NCBI RefSeq assembly: GCF_050624435.1
Contig: NW_027459201.1
Span: 28,851 to 92,850 of the forward strand
Length of the DNA stretch: 64,000 bases
Direction of reading: 5' to 3'
From: Tenrec ecaudatus
Taxonomy: Eukaryota > Chordata > Mammalia > Afrosoricida > Tenrecidae
Part shown: positions 37,586 to 50,607 of the stretch, piece after piece
Layout: each line of letters opens with the position of its first letter
Position numbering within the stretch: the first letter of the stretch is position 1
The notes under the pieces: generated by a model
Told to the model about the DNA's origin: nothing
The model's database searches: none
Seen by the model: the letters and a program-made list of their open reading frames with translations, nothing else
Made by a program: the position numbers and the translations under genes

Positions 37586-38915
37586 GCTAGGGAACCTACA
37601 TAGTCCAAGTGCCCGCTCTGGAACATACATAGTCCAAGTGCCCTCTAGGGAATCTACATAGTCCAAGGGCCTGCTACTTAACGTAGATAGTCCAAGTGCC
37701 GCTAGTTAATCAACATAGTCCAAGGGCCTGCTAGTTAACCTACACAGTCCAAGGGCCCGCTAGTTAACCTACATCGTCCAAGGGCCCGCTAGTTAATCTA
37801 CAAGGTCCAAGTGCCCGCTAGGTAACTAATATACTCCAAATGCCCGCTAGGGACCCTAATAGTGCAAATGCCCGCTAGTTAACCTAGATAGTCCAAGTGC
37901 TCGCTAGTTAACATAGATAGTCCAAGTGCCCGCTAGTTAACCTAGATAGACCAAGTGCCCGCTAGGGAACCTATCTAGTCCAAGTGCCCGATAGGGAACC
38001 TACATAGTCCAAGTGCCCACTAGTTAACATAGATAGTCCAAGTACCCGCTAGAAAACGTACATAGTCCAAGTGCCCGCTAGGTAACGTACATAGTCCAAG
38101 TGCCCACTAGGTAACCTAGACTGTCCAATTGCCCCCTAGTTAACCTAGACAGTCCAAGTACCCGATAGGGAACCTACATAGTCCAAGTGCCCGCTATGTA
38201 ACCTAGATTGTCCAATTGCCCGTTAGCTAACCTAGATAGTTGAAGTGTCCGCTAGTTAACCTACATATTCCAAGTGCCCGTTCGTTAACGTAGATAGGCC
38301 AAGTGCCTGCTAGGTAACCCAGACAGTCCAAGTGCCCGCTAGGTTACCTACATAGTCCAAGTGCACGTTCGTTAACCTAGATAGTCAAAGTGCCTGCTAG
38401 GTAACCTAAATAGTCCAAGTGCCCGCTAGGGAACCTACATAGTCCAAGTGCCCGCTAGGTAACCTAGATAGTCAAATTGCCCGTTAGCTAACCTAGATAA
38501 TCGAAGGGTCCGCTAGTTAACCTACATAGTCCAAGTGCCCGTTCGTTAACGTAGATAGGCCAAGTGCCTGCTAGGTAACCTAGACAGTCCAAGTGCCCGC
38601 TAGGTAACCTAGATAGTCCAAGTGCCCGCTAGGGTAAGTACATAGTTCAATTGCCCGCTAGGAAACCTAGATTGTCCAAGTATCCGCTAGTTAACCTACA
38701 TACTCCAAGTGCCCCCTAGGTAACCTAGATAGTCCAAGGTCCTGCTAGTTAACCTACATAGTCCAATGCCCGATAGGGAAACTACAAAGTCCAAGTGCAC
38801 GCTGAGGAACCTACATAGTCCAAGTGCCCGATAGGGAACCTACATATTCCAAGTGCCCTTTAGGGAACCTAGATAGTCCAAGTGCCCGTAGGGAACCTAT
38901 ATAGTCCAAGTGCCC
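37586..38915 (+). repeat. 1,330-bp HOR, copy 2 of 3
   Basis: This is identical by eye to copies 1 and 3 except for T at 38847 (CATATTCC), where 37517 and 40177 have G (CATAGTCC). Such near-identity makes this the youngest local amplification seen in the window. Confidence 0.9.
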
Positions 38916-40265
38916 GCTAGGGAACCTACATAGTCCAAGTGCCCGCTCTGGAACATACATAGTCCAAGTGCCCTCTAGGGAATCTACATAGTCCAAGGGC
39001 CTGCTACTTAACGTAGATAGTCCAAGTGCCGCTAGTTAATCAACATAGTCCAAGGGCCTGCTAGTTAACCTACACAGTCCAAGGGCCCGCTAGTTAACCT
39101 ACATCGTCCAAGGGCCCGCTAGTTAATCTACAAGGTCCAAGTGCCCGCTAGGTAACTAATATACTCCAAATGCCCGCTAGGGACCCTAATAGTGCAAATG
39201 CCCGCTAGTTAACCTAGATAGTCCAAGTGCTCGCTAGTTAACATAGATAGTCCAAGTGCCCGCTAGTTAACCTAGATAGACCAAGTGCCCGCTAGGGAAC
39301 CTATCTAGTCCAAGTGCCCGATAGGGAACCTACATAGTCCAAGTGCCCACTAGTTAACATAGATAGTCCAAGTACCCGCTAGAAAACGTACATAGTCCAA
39401 GTGCCCGCTAGGTAACGTACATAGTCCAAGTGCCCACTAGGTAACCTAGACTGTCCAATTGCCCCCTAGTTAACCTAGACAGTCCAAGTACCCGATAGGG
39501 AACCTACATAGTCCAAGTGCCCGCTATGTAACCTAGATTGTCCAATTGCCCGTTAGCTAACCTAGATAGTTGAAGTGTCCGCTAGTTAACCTACATATTC
39601 CAAGTGCCCGTTCGTTAACGTAGATAGGCCAAGTGCCTGCTAGGTAACCCAGACAGTCCAAGTGCCCGCTAGGTTACCTACATAGTCCAAGTGCACGTTC
39701 GTTAACCTAGATAGTCAAAGTGCCTGCTAGGTAACCTAAATAGTCCAAGTGCCCGCTAGGGAACCTACATAGTCCAAGTGCCCGCTAGGTAACCTAGATA
39801 GTCAAATTGCCCGTTAGCTAACCTAGATAATCGAAGGGTCCGCTAGTTAACCTACATAGTCCAAGTGCCCGTTCGTTAACGTAGATAGGCCAAGTGCCTG
39901 CTAGGTAACCTAGACAGTCCAAGTGCCCGCTAGGTAACCTAGATAGTCCAAGTGCCCGCTAGGGTAAGTACATAGTTCAATTGCCCGCTAGGAAACCTAG
40001 ATTGTCCAAGTATCCGCTAGTTAACCTACATACTCCAAGTGCCCCCTAGGTAACCTAGATAGTCCAAGGTCCTGCTAGTTAACCTACATAGTCCAATGCC
40101 CGATAGGGAAACTACAAAGTCCAAGTGCACGCTGAGGAACCTACATAGTCCAAGTGCCCGATAGGGAACCTACATAGTCCAAGTGCCCTTTAGGGAACCT
40201 AGATAGTCCAAGTGCCCGTAGGGAACCTATATAGTCCAAGTGCCCGCTAGGGAACCTACATAGTC
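38916..40265 (+). repeat. 1,330-bp HOR, copy 3 of 3
   Basis: This is parallel to copies 1 and 2 through 40245 and for 20 bases more, to 40265. There GTCAAAGTGCCC replaces GTCCAAGTGCCC and the sequence leaves the unit. The triplet is flanked on both sides by other satellite monomers in the same orientation and 29-bp phase. Confidence 0.9.
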
Positions 40266-41254
40266 AAAGTGCCCGCTAGGGAACCTCCACTGTACAAGTG
40301 CCCACTAATTAACCTAGATAGTCCAAGTGCCCGCTAGTTAACCTAGATAGTCCAAGTACCCGCTAGTTAAACTACATAGTCCAAGTGCCTGATAGGGAAC
40401 CTACATAGTCCAAGTGCCCGCAGAGGAACCTACTTAGTCCAAGTGCCCGTTAGGGAACCTAGATAGTCCAAGTGCCCGTAGGGAACCTATATAGTCCAAG
40501 TGCCCTCTAGGGACCCTACATAGTCAAAGTGCCCGCTAGGGAACCTGCACTGTGCAAGTGCCCGCTAAGAAACCAAGATAGTCCCAGTGCCCGCTAGTTA
40601 ACCTAGATAGTCCAAGTGCTTGCTAGGTAACCTACATAGTCCAAGTGCCCGCTAGTTAACCTAGATAGTCCAAGTGCCCGTTCGTTAACCTAGATAGTCC
40701 AAGTGCCCGCTAGGTAACCTATCCAGTCCAAGTGCCTGCTAGGTAACTTACATAGTCCAAATGCCCGTTCGTTAACCTACATAGTCCAAGGGCCCACTAT
40801 TTAACCTAGATCGTCCAAGTGTCTTTGGTTAACCTACATAGTCCAAGTGCCCCCAAGGTAACCTATATAGTCCAAGTTCCAGCTATGTAACCTAGATAGT
40901 CCAAGGGCCCGCTAGTTAACCTACATAGTCCAAGTGCCCGCTAGGTAAACTAGATAGTCCAAGTGCCCGCTAAGGAACCTACATAGTCCAAGTGCACGCT
41001 AGTTAACCTAGATAGTCCAAGTGCCCGCTAGTTAACCTAGATAGTCCAAGTGCCACTAGGTAACCTACATAGTGCAAGTGTCCCCTAGTTAACCTACATA
41101 GTCCAAGTGCCCGCTAGTTAACATAGATAGTCCAAGTGCCCACTAGGGAATGTACATAGTCCAAGTGCCCGCTAGGTAACCTAGATAGTGCAAGTGCCCG
41201 GTAGTTAACCTACATAGTCCAAGTGCCCGCTAGGTAACCTGGATAGTCTAAGGG
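40266..41254 (+). repeat. Linker block between triplet and long copy B
   Basis: This is an ordinary satellite stretch with two recognisable pieces: CGCAGAGGAACC and CCCGTAGGGAACC monomers as in 26.9-27.1 kb, then the GTCTTTGG series (40824) as at 10.9 kb, ending at CTGGATAGTCTAAGGGCC. GTCTTTGG recurs only 1,881 bp later (42705). It contains nothing other than the 29-bp repeat. Confidence 0.6.
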
Positions 41255-42233
41255 CCAGCTAGTTAACCTACATAGAGCAAGGGCCCGCTAGTTAACCTTG
41301 ATAGTCCAAGTGCCCGCTAGTTAACCCACATAGTCCAAGTCCCGCTAGGTATCCTAGACAGTCCAAGTGACCATTAGATTACCTACATAGTCCAAGTGCC
41401 CGTTCGTTAACCTATATATTCCAAGTGCCCGCTAGGTAACGTAGATAGCCCAAGTGCCCGCTAGGGAACATACATAGTCCAAGTGCCCGCTAGGTAACCT
41501 AGATAGTCCAAGTGCCCGCTAGTTAACCAACATAGTCCAAGTGCCTCCTAGGTAAACTACATAGTCCAAGTGCCCACTAGGTAACCTAGACTGTCCAATT
41601 GCCCCCTAGTTAACCTAGACAGTCCAAGTACCCGATAGGGTACCTACATAGTCCAATTGCCCGTTAGCTAACCTAGATAGTCGAAGTGTCCGCTAGTTAA
41701 CCTACATAGTCCAAGTGCAAATTCGTTAACGTAGATAGGCCAAGTGCCTGCTAGGTAACCTAGACAGTTCAAGTGCCCGCTAGGTTACCTACATAGTCCA
41801 AGTGCACTTTCCTTAACCTAGATAGTCCAAGTGCCCGCTGGTAACCTACATAGTCCAAGGGCCCGCTAGGTAACCTTGATAGTCCAAGTGCCTTCTAGTT
41901 AACCTACATAGTCCAAGTGCCCACTAGGTAACCTAAATAATCCAAATGCCCGCTAGGGAAACTACATAGTCCAAGTGCCCGCTAGTTAACCTAGATAGAC
42001 CAAGTGCCCGCTAGTAAACCTTGATAGTCCAAGGGCCCGCTAGTTAATCTAGATAGTCCAAGTGCCCGCTAGTTAACCTAGATAGTCCAAGTGCCCGCTA
42101 GTTAACCTAGATCGTCTAAGTGCCCGCTAGTTAACCTAGATAATCCAAGTGCCCGCTAGTTAACCTACATAGTCCCAGGGCCCTCTAGTTAACCTAGATA
42201 GTCCAAGTGTCCGCTAGGGTACGTACATAGTCC

Positions 42234-42515
42234 AAGTGCCCGCTAGGTAACCTAGATAGTGCAAGTGCCCGCTAGGTAACCTACATAGTCCAAATGCCTG
42301 TTCGGTAACCTAGATAGTCCAAGTGCCCGCTAATTAACCTACATAGTCCAAGTGCCCGCTAGGTAACCTAGATAGTGCAAGTGCCCGCTAGGTAACCTAC
42401 ATAGTCCAAATGCCCGTTCGGTAACCTAGATAGTCCAAGTGCCCGCTAATTAACCTACATAGTCCAAGTGCCCGCTAGGTAACCTAGATAGTGCAAGTGC
42501 CCACTAGGTAACCTA
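42234..42515 (+). repeat. 116-bp tetramer HOR (32-kb copy of 10.4 kb)
   Basis: This is the counterpart of 10419-10700 at +31,815 bp, with GATAGTGCAAG repeated every 116 bp and the same internal CCTG/CCCG difference between the first two units. Confidence 0.78.
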
Positions 42516-45500
42516 CATAGTCCAAGTGCCCGCTAGTTAACCTAGATAGTCCAAGTTCCCGTTCGTTAACCTAGATAGTCCAAGTGCCCGCTAGGTAACC
42601 TAGACAGTCCAAGTGCCTGCTAGGTAACTTACATAGTCCAAATGCCCGTTCGTTAACCTACATAGTCCAAGGGCCCACTATTTAACCTAGATCGTCCAAG
42701 TGTCTTTGGTTAACCTACATAGTCCAAGTACCCCCAAGGTAACCTATATAGTCCAAGTTCCAGCTATGTAACCTAGATAGTCCAAGGGCCCGCTAGTTAA
42801 CCTACATAGTCCAAGTGCCCGCTAGGTAAACTAGATAGTCCAAGTGCCCGCTAAGGAACCTACATAATCCAAGTGCACGCTAGTTAACCCAGATAGTCCA
42901 AGTGCCCGCTAGTTAACCTAGATAGTCCAAGTGCCACTAGGTAACCTACATAGTGCAAGTGTCCCCTAGTTAACCTACATAGTCCAAGTGCCCGCTAGTT
43001 AACATAGATAGTCCAAGTGCCCACTAGGGAACGTACATAGTCCAAGTTCCCGCTAGGTAACCTAGATAGTGCAAGTGCCCGGTAGTTAACCTACATAGTC
43101 CAAGTGCCCGCTTGGTAACCTGGATAGTCTAAGGGCCCGCTAGTTAACCTACATAGTCCAAGTGCCCGGTAGTTAACTTACATAGTTCAAGTGTCCGTAA
43201 GGAACATATATAGTCCAAGTGCCCGCTAGGGAACATACAGAGTCTAAGTGCCCGCTAGGGAACCTACGTAGTCGATGTGCCCGCTAGGGAATCTACATAG
43301 TCAAAGGGCCCGCTAGTTAACATAGATAGTCCAAATACCGCTAGTTAATCTACATAGTTCAAGGGTCTGCTAGTTAACCTACATAGTCCAAGTGCCCGTT
43401 TGTTAACATAGATAGGCCAAGTGCCTGCTAGGTAACCTATACAGTCCAAGTGCCCGCTAGGTTACCTACATAGTCCAAGTGCAAGTTCGTTAACCTACAT
43501 AGTCAAAGTGCCTGCTAGGTAACCCTAAATAGTACAAGTGCCCGCTAGGGAACCTACATAGTCCAAGCGCCCGCTAGGCAACCTAGATAGTCCAATTGCC
43601 CATTAGCTAACATAGATAATCGAAGTGTCCGCTAGTTAACCTACATAGTCCAAGTGCCCGTTCGTTAACGTAGATAGGCCAAGTGCCTGCTAGGTAACCT
43701 AGACAGTCCAAGTGCCCGCTAGGTTACCTACATAGTCCAAGTGCACGTTCGTTAACCTAGATAGTCAAAGTGCCTGCTAGTTAACCCTAAATAGTCCAAG
43801 TGCCCGCTAGGTAACCTAGATAGTCCAATTGACCGTTAGCTAACCTAGATAGTCGAAGTGTCCGCTAGTTAACCTACATAGTCCAAGAGCCCTTTCGTTA
43901 ACGTAGATAGGCCACGTGTCTGCTAGGTAACCTAGACAGTCCAAGTGCCCGCTAGGTTACCTACATAGTCCAAGTGCACGTTCGTTAACCTAGATAGTCC
44001 AAGTGCCCACTGGTAACCTACATAGTCCAAGGGCCCGCTTGGTAACCTTGATAGTCCAAGTGCCTTCTAGTTAACCTACATAGTCCAAGTGCCCGCTAGG
44101 TAACCTACATAGTCCAAGTGCCCACTAGGTAACCTAAATAATCCAAATGCCCGCTAGGGAAACTACATAGTCCAAGTGCCCGCTAGTTAACCTAGATAGT
44201 CCAAGTGCACGCTGGTAAACCTAGGTAGTCCAAGGGCCCGCTAGTTAATCTAGATAGTCCAAGTGCCCGCTAGTTAACCTAGATCGTCTAAGTGCCCGCT
44301 AGTTAACCTAGATAATCCAAGTACCCGCTAGTTAACCTACATAGTCCCAGGGCCCTCTAGTTAACGTAGATAGTCCAAGTGTCCGCTAGGGGACGTACAT
44401 AGTCCATGTGCCCGCTAGGTAACCTAGATAGTGCAAGTGCCCGCTAGGTAACCTACATAGTCCAAATGCCCGTTCGGTAACCTAGATAGTCCAAGGGCCC
44501 GCTAGTTAACCTACATAGTCCAAGTGCCCGCTAGGTAAACTAGATAGTCCAATTGCCCGCTAAGGAACCTACATAGTCCAAGTGCAAGCTAGTTAACCCA
44601 GATAGTCCTAGTGCCCGCTAGTTAACCTAGATAGTCCAAGTGCCACTAGGTAACCTACATAGTGCAAGTGTCCCCTAGTTAACCTACATAGTCCAAGTGC
44701 CCGCTAGTTAACATAGATATTCCAAGTGCCCACTAGGGAACGTACATAGTCCAAGTGCCCGCTAGGTAACCTAGATAGTGCAAGTGCCCGGTAGTTAACC
44801 TACATAGTCCAAGTGCCCGCTAGGTAACCTGGATAGTCTAAAGGCCCGCTAGTTAACCTACATAGTCGAAGTGCCCGTTAGTTAACTTACATAGTTCAAG
44901 TGTCCATAAGGAACATATATAATCCAAGTGCCCGCTAGGGAACATACAGAGTCTAAGTGCCCGCTAGGGAATCTACATAGTCGAAGTGCCCGCTAGGGAA
45001 TCTACATAGTCAAAGGGCCCGCTAGTTAACATAGATAGTCCAAGTACCGCTAGTTAATCTACATAGTTCAAGGGCCCGCTAGTTAACCTACATAGTCCAA
45101 GTGCCTGATAGGGAACCTACAGAGTTCAAGTGGCCGCAGAGGAGCCTACATAGTCCAAGTGCCCGTTAGGGAACCTACATAGTCCAATTGCCCGTTAGCT
45201 AACCTAGATAGTCGAAGTGTCCACTAGTTAACCTACATAGTCCAAGTGCCCGTTTGTTAACATAGATAGGCCAAGTGCCTGCTAGGTAACCTAGACAGTC
45301 CAAGTGCCTGCTAGGTTACCTACATAGTCCAAGTGCACGTTCGTTAACCTAGATAGTCAAAGTGCCTGCTAGGTAACCCTAAATAGTCCAAGTGCCCGCT
45401 AGGGAACCTACATAGTCCACGCGCCCGCTATGTAACCTAGATAGTCCAATTGCCCGTTAGCTAACATAGATAATCGAAGTGTCCGCTAGTTAACCTACAT

Positions 45501-48500
45501 AGTCCAAGTGCCCTTTCGTTAACATAGATAGGCCACGTGTCTGCTAGGTAACCTAGACAGTCCAAGTGCCCTCTAGGTTACCTACATAGTCCAAGTGCAT
45601 GTTCGTTAACCTAGATAGTCCAAGTGCCCGCTGGTAACCTACATAGTCCAAGGGCCCGCTTGGTAACCTTGATAGTCCAAGTGCCTTCTAGTTAACCTAC
45701 ATAGTCCAAGTGCCCGCTAGGTAACCTACATAGTCCAAGTGCCCACTAGGTAACCTAAATAATCCAAATGCCTGCTAGGGAAACTACATAGTCCATGTGC
45801 CCGCTAGTTAACCTAGATAGTCCAAGTGCCCGCTAGTAAACCTAGATAGTCCAAGGGCCCGCTAGTTAATCTAGATAGTCCAAGTGCCCGCTAGTTAACC
45901 TAGATAGTCCAAGTGCCCGCTAGTTAACCTACATAGTCCAAGGGCCCTCTAGTTAACCTAGATAGTCCAAGTGCCCGCTACGGGACGTACATAGTCCAAT
46001 TGCCCGCTAGGTAACCTAGATAGTCCAAGTGTCCGCTAGTTAACCTACATAGTCCAAGTGCCCCCTAGGTAACCTAGATAGTCCAAGGTCCTGCTAGTTA
46101 ACCTACATAGTCCAAGTGCCCGATAGGGAACCTACATATTCCAAGTGCCCGTTAGGAAACCTAGATAGTCCAAGTGCCCGCAGGGAACCTATATAGTCCA
46201 AGTGCCCGCTAGGGAACCTACATAGTCAAAGTGCCCGCTAGGGAACCTGCATTGTGCAAGTGCCCGCTAGTTAACCTAGATAGTCCAAGTGCCCGCTAGT
46301 TAACCTTGATCATCCAAGTGCCCGCTAGTTAACCTACATAGTCCAAGTGCCTAATAGGGAACCTACATAGTCCAAGTGCCCGCAGAGGAACCTACATAGT
46401 CCAAGTGCCCGTTAGGGAACCTAGATAGTCCAAGTGCCCGTAGGGAACCTATATAGTCCAAGTGCCCGCTAGGGAACCTACATAGTCAAAGTGCCCGCTA
46501 GGGAACCTGCACTGTGCAAGTGCCCGCTAGTTAACCTAGATAGTCCTAGTGCCCGCTAGTTAACCTAGATAGTCGAAGTGCCCGATAGTTAACCTACATA
46601 GTCCAAGGTCAGCTAGTTAACCTAGATAGTCCAAGTGCCCGCTAGTTAACCTTCATAGTCCAAGTTCCCGCTAGGTAACCTAGATAGTTCAAGTGCCCGT
46701 TACCTAACCTAGATAATCCAATTGCCCACTATGCAACATACATAGTCCAAGTGCCCATTCGTTAACCTAGAAGTCCAAGTGCCCGCTAGGTAACCTACAT
46801 AGTCCAAATGCCCATTCGGTAACCTAGATATTCCAAGTGCCCGCTAATTAACCTACAGAGTCCAAGTGCCCGCAAGGTAACCTACATAGTCCAAGTGTCC
46901 GCTAGTTAACATAGATAGTCCAAGTGCCCGTTCGTTAACCTAGATAGTCCAAGTGCCCGCTACGTAACCTAGATAGTGCAAGTGCCCACTAGGTAACCTA
47001 CATAGTCCAAGTGCCCGCTAGTTAACCTAGATAGTCCAAGTTCCCGTTCGTTAACCTAGATAGTCCAAGTGCCCGCTAGGTAACCCAGACAGTCCAAGTG
47101 CCTGCTAGGTAACTTACATAGTCCAAATGCCCGTTCGTTAACCTACATAGTCCAAGGGCCCACTATTTAACCTAGATCGTCCAAGTGTCTTTGGTTAACC
47201 TACATAGTCCAAGTGCTCCCAAGGTAACCTATATAGTCCAAGTTCCAGCTATGTAACCTAGATAGTCCAAGGGCCCGCTAGTTAACCTACATAGTCCAAG
47301 TGCCCGCTAGGTAAACTAGATAGTCCAAGTGCCCGCTAAGGAACCTACATAGTCCAAGTGCACGCTAGTTAACCCAGATAGTCCAAGTGCCCGCTAGTTA
47401 ACCTAGATAGTCCAAGTGCCACTAGGTAACCTACATAGTGCAAGTGTCCCCTAGTTAACCTACATAGTCCAAGTGCCCGCTAGTTAACATAGATAGTCCA
47501 AGTGCCCACTAGGGAACGTACATAGTCCAAGTTCCCGCTAGGTAACCTAGATAGTGCAAGTGCCCGGTAGTTAACCTACATAGTCCAAGTGCCCGCTTGG
47601 TAACCTGGATAGTCTAAGGGCCCGCTAGTTAACCTACATAGTCCAAGTGCCCGGTAGTTAACTTACATAGTTCAAGTGTCCGTAAGGAACATATATAGTC
47701 CAAGTGCCCGCTAGGGAACATACAGAGTCTAAGTGCCCGCTAGGGAACCTACGTAGTCGATGTGCCCGCTAGGGAATCTACATAGTCAAAGGGCCCGCTA
47801 GTTAACATAGATAGTCCAAATACCGCTAGTTAATCTACATAGTTCAAGGGTCTGCTAGTTAACCTACATAGTCCAAGTGCCCGTTTGTTAACATAGATAG
47901 GCCAAGTGCCTGCTAGGTAACCTATACAGTCCAAGTGCCCGCTAGGTTACCTACATAGTCCAAGTGCAAGTTCGTTAACCTACATAGTCAAAGTGCCTGC
48001 TAGGTAAACCTAAATAGTCCAAGTGCCCGCTAGGGAACCTACATAGTCCAAGTGCCCGCTAGGTAACCTACATAGTCCAAATGCCCATTCGGTAACCTAG
48101 ATATTCCAAGTGCCCGCTAATTAACCTACAGAGTCCAAGTGCCCGCAAGGTAACCTACATAGTCCAAGTGCACGCTAGTTAACCCAGATAGTCCAAGTGC
48201 CCGCTAGTTAACCTAGATAGTCCAAGTGCCACTAGGTAACCTACATAGTGCAAGTGTCCCCTAGTTAACCTACATAGTCCAAGTGCCCGCTAGTTAACAT
48301 AGATAGTCCAAGTGCCCACTAGGGAACGTACATAGTCCAAGTTCCCGCTAGGTAACCTAGATAGTGCAAGTGCCCGGTAGTTAACCTACATAGTCCAAGT
48401 GCACGCTTGGTAACCTGGATAGTATAAGGGCCCGCTAGTTAACCTACATAGTCCAAGTGCCCGGTAGTTAACTTACATAGTTCAAGTGTCCGTAAGGAAC

Positions 48501-49224
48501 ATATATAGTCCAATTGCCCGCTATGCAACATACATAGTCCAAGTGCCCGCTAGTTAACCTACATAGTCCAATTGCCCGCTAGGTAACTTAGATAGTCCAA
48601 GTGCCCGCTAGGTAACTTACATAGTACAAATGCCTGCTTGGCAACCTAGATAGTCCAAGTGCCCGTTCGTTAACCTAGATAGCCAAGTGCCCGCTAGGTA
48701 ACCTAGACAGTCCAAGTGTCTGCTAGATAACCTACATAGTCCAAATGCCCGTTCGTTAACCTACATAGTCCAAGGGCCCACTAGTTAACATAGATCGTCT
48801 AAGTGTCCTCTAGTTAACCTACATAGTCCAAATGCACGCTAGTTAACCTACATAGTCCAAGTGCCGCTAGGTAACCTACATAATGCAAGTGTCCCCTAGT
48901 TAACCTACATAGTCCAAGTGGCCGGTAGTTAACATAGTTAGTGCAAGTGCCCACTAGTTAACATAGATAGTCCATGTGCCCGCTAGGTAACCTAGACAGT
49001 CCAAGTGCCTGCTAGGTAACCTACATCGTCCAAGTGCCCGTTTGTTAACCTACATAGTCCAAGGGCCCACTATTTAACCTAGATCGTCCAAGTGTCTTTG
49101 GTTAACCTACATAGTCCAAGTGCCCGCAAAGTAACCTATATAGTCCAAGTTCCAGCTATGTAACCTAGATAGTCCAAGTGCCTGATAGGGAACCTACATA
49201 GTCCAAGTGCCCGCAGAGGAACCT

Positions 49225-49685
49225 ACATAGTCCAAGTGCCCGATATGGAACCTACATATTCCAATTGCCCATTAGGGAACCTAGATAGTCCAAGTGCCCG
49301 TAGGGAACCTATATAGTCCAAGTGCCAACTAGGGAACCTACATAGTCAAAGTGCCCGCTAGGGAACCTGCATTGTGCAAGTGCCCGCAGGTTAACCTAGA
49401 TAGGCCAAGTGCCCGCTAGTTAACTTACATAGTCCAAGGTCAGCTAGTTAACCTAGATAGTCCAAGTGCCCACTAGTTAACCTACATAGTCCAAGGTCAG
49501 CTAGTTAACCTAGATAGTCCAAGTGCCCGCTAGTTAACCTACATAGTCCAAGATCCCGCTAGTTAACCTAGATAGTCCAAGTGCCCGCTAGTTAACCTAC
49601 ATAGTCCTAGGTCCCGCTAGTTAACCTAGATATTCCAAGTGCCTGCTAGTTAACCTAGATCGCCCAAGTGTCCGCTAGTTAACCT
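49225..49685 (+). repeat. 461-bp HOR, unit 1 of 3
   Basis: This is the equivalent of 17410-17870 at +31,815 bp. All three unit-1 diagnostic bases are kept: C at 49347, A at 49388 and C at 49663. Confidence 0.85.
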
Positions 49686-50146
49686 ACATAGTCCAAGTGC
49701 CCGATATGGAACCTACATATTCCAATTGCCCATTAGGGAACCTAGATAGTCCAAGTGCCCGTAGGGAACCTATATAGTCCAAGTGCCAACTAGGGAACCT
49801 ACATAGTGAAAGTGCCCGCTAGGGAACCTGCATTGTGCAAGTGCCCGCTGGTTAACCTAGATAGGCCAAGTGCCCGCTAGTTAACTTACATAGTCCAAGG
49901 TCAGCTAGTTAACCTAGATAGTCCAAGTGCCCACTAGTTAACCTACATAGTCCAAGGTCAGCTAGTTAACCTAGATAGTCCAAGTGCCCGCTAGTTAACC
50001 TACATAGTCCAAGATCCCGCTAGTTAACCTAGATAGTCCAAGTGCCCGCTAGTTAACCTACATAGTCCTAGGTCCCGCTAGTTAACCTAGATATTCCAAG
50101 TGCCTGCTAGTTAACCTAGATCGCCCAAGTGTCCGCTAGTTAACCT
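49686..50146 (+). repeat. 461-bp HOR, unit 2 of 3 (hybrid unit)
   Basis: This is the additional unit of copy B. Its left part carries the unit-2 bases (G at 49808 in GTGAAAG, T at 49849 in CGCTGG). Its right part carries the unit-1 base (C at 50124 in GATCGCCC). Such a left-unit-2, right-unit-1 chimera is the product expected from unequal crossing-over between two tandem units. The exchange point lies in the 275-bp interval between the second and third diagnostic sites. Confidence 0.85.
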
Positions 50147-50607
50147 ACATAGTCCAAGTGCCCGATATGGAACCTACATATTCCAATTGCCCATTAGGGA
50201 ACCTAGATAGTCCAAGTGCCCGTAGGGAACCTATATAGTCCAAGTGCCAACTAGGGAACCTACATAGTGAAAGTGCCCGCTAGGGAACCTGCATTGTGCA
50301 AGTGCCCGCTGGTTAACCTAGATAGGCCAAGTGCCCGCTAGTTAACTTACATAGTCCAAGGTCAGCTAGTTAACCTAGATAGTCCAAGTGCCCACTAGTT
50401 AACCTACATAGTCCAAGGTCAGCTAGTTAACCTAGATAGTCCAAGTGCCCGCTAGTTAACCTACATAGTCCAAGATCCCGCTAGTTAACCTAGATAGTCC
50501 AAGTGCCCGCTAGTTAACCTACATAGTCCTAGGTCCCGCTAGTTAACCTAGATATTCCAAGTGCCTGCTAGTTAACCTAGATCGTCCAAGTGTCCGCTAG
50601 TTAACCT
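50147..50607 (+). repeat. 461-bp HOR, unit 3 of 3
   Basis: This carries the full unit-2 signature (G at 50269, T at 50310, T at 50585) and corresponds to 17871-18331 at +32,276 bp. It is followed by the same AAGTTCCCGTTAGG continuation as in copy A. Confidence 0.85.

Noticed and set aside
37481..37666. 61-codon open frame on the minus strand
   Set aside because: It starts at TTG, its peptide is the satellite read through, and it exists because several monomers lack the usual TAA. There is no ribosome-binding or promoter context and no domain.
38811..38996. Second 61-codon open frame on the minus strand
   Set aside because: It is the duplicate of the previous frame 1,330 bp away, differing by one residue from the 38847 base change. 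Same reasoning.
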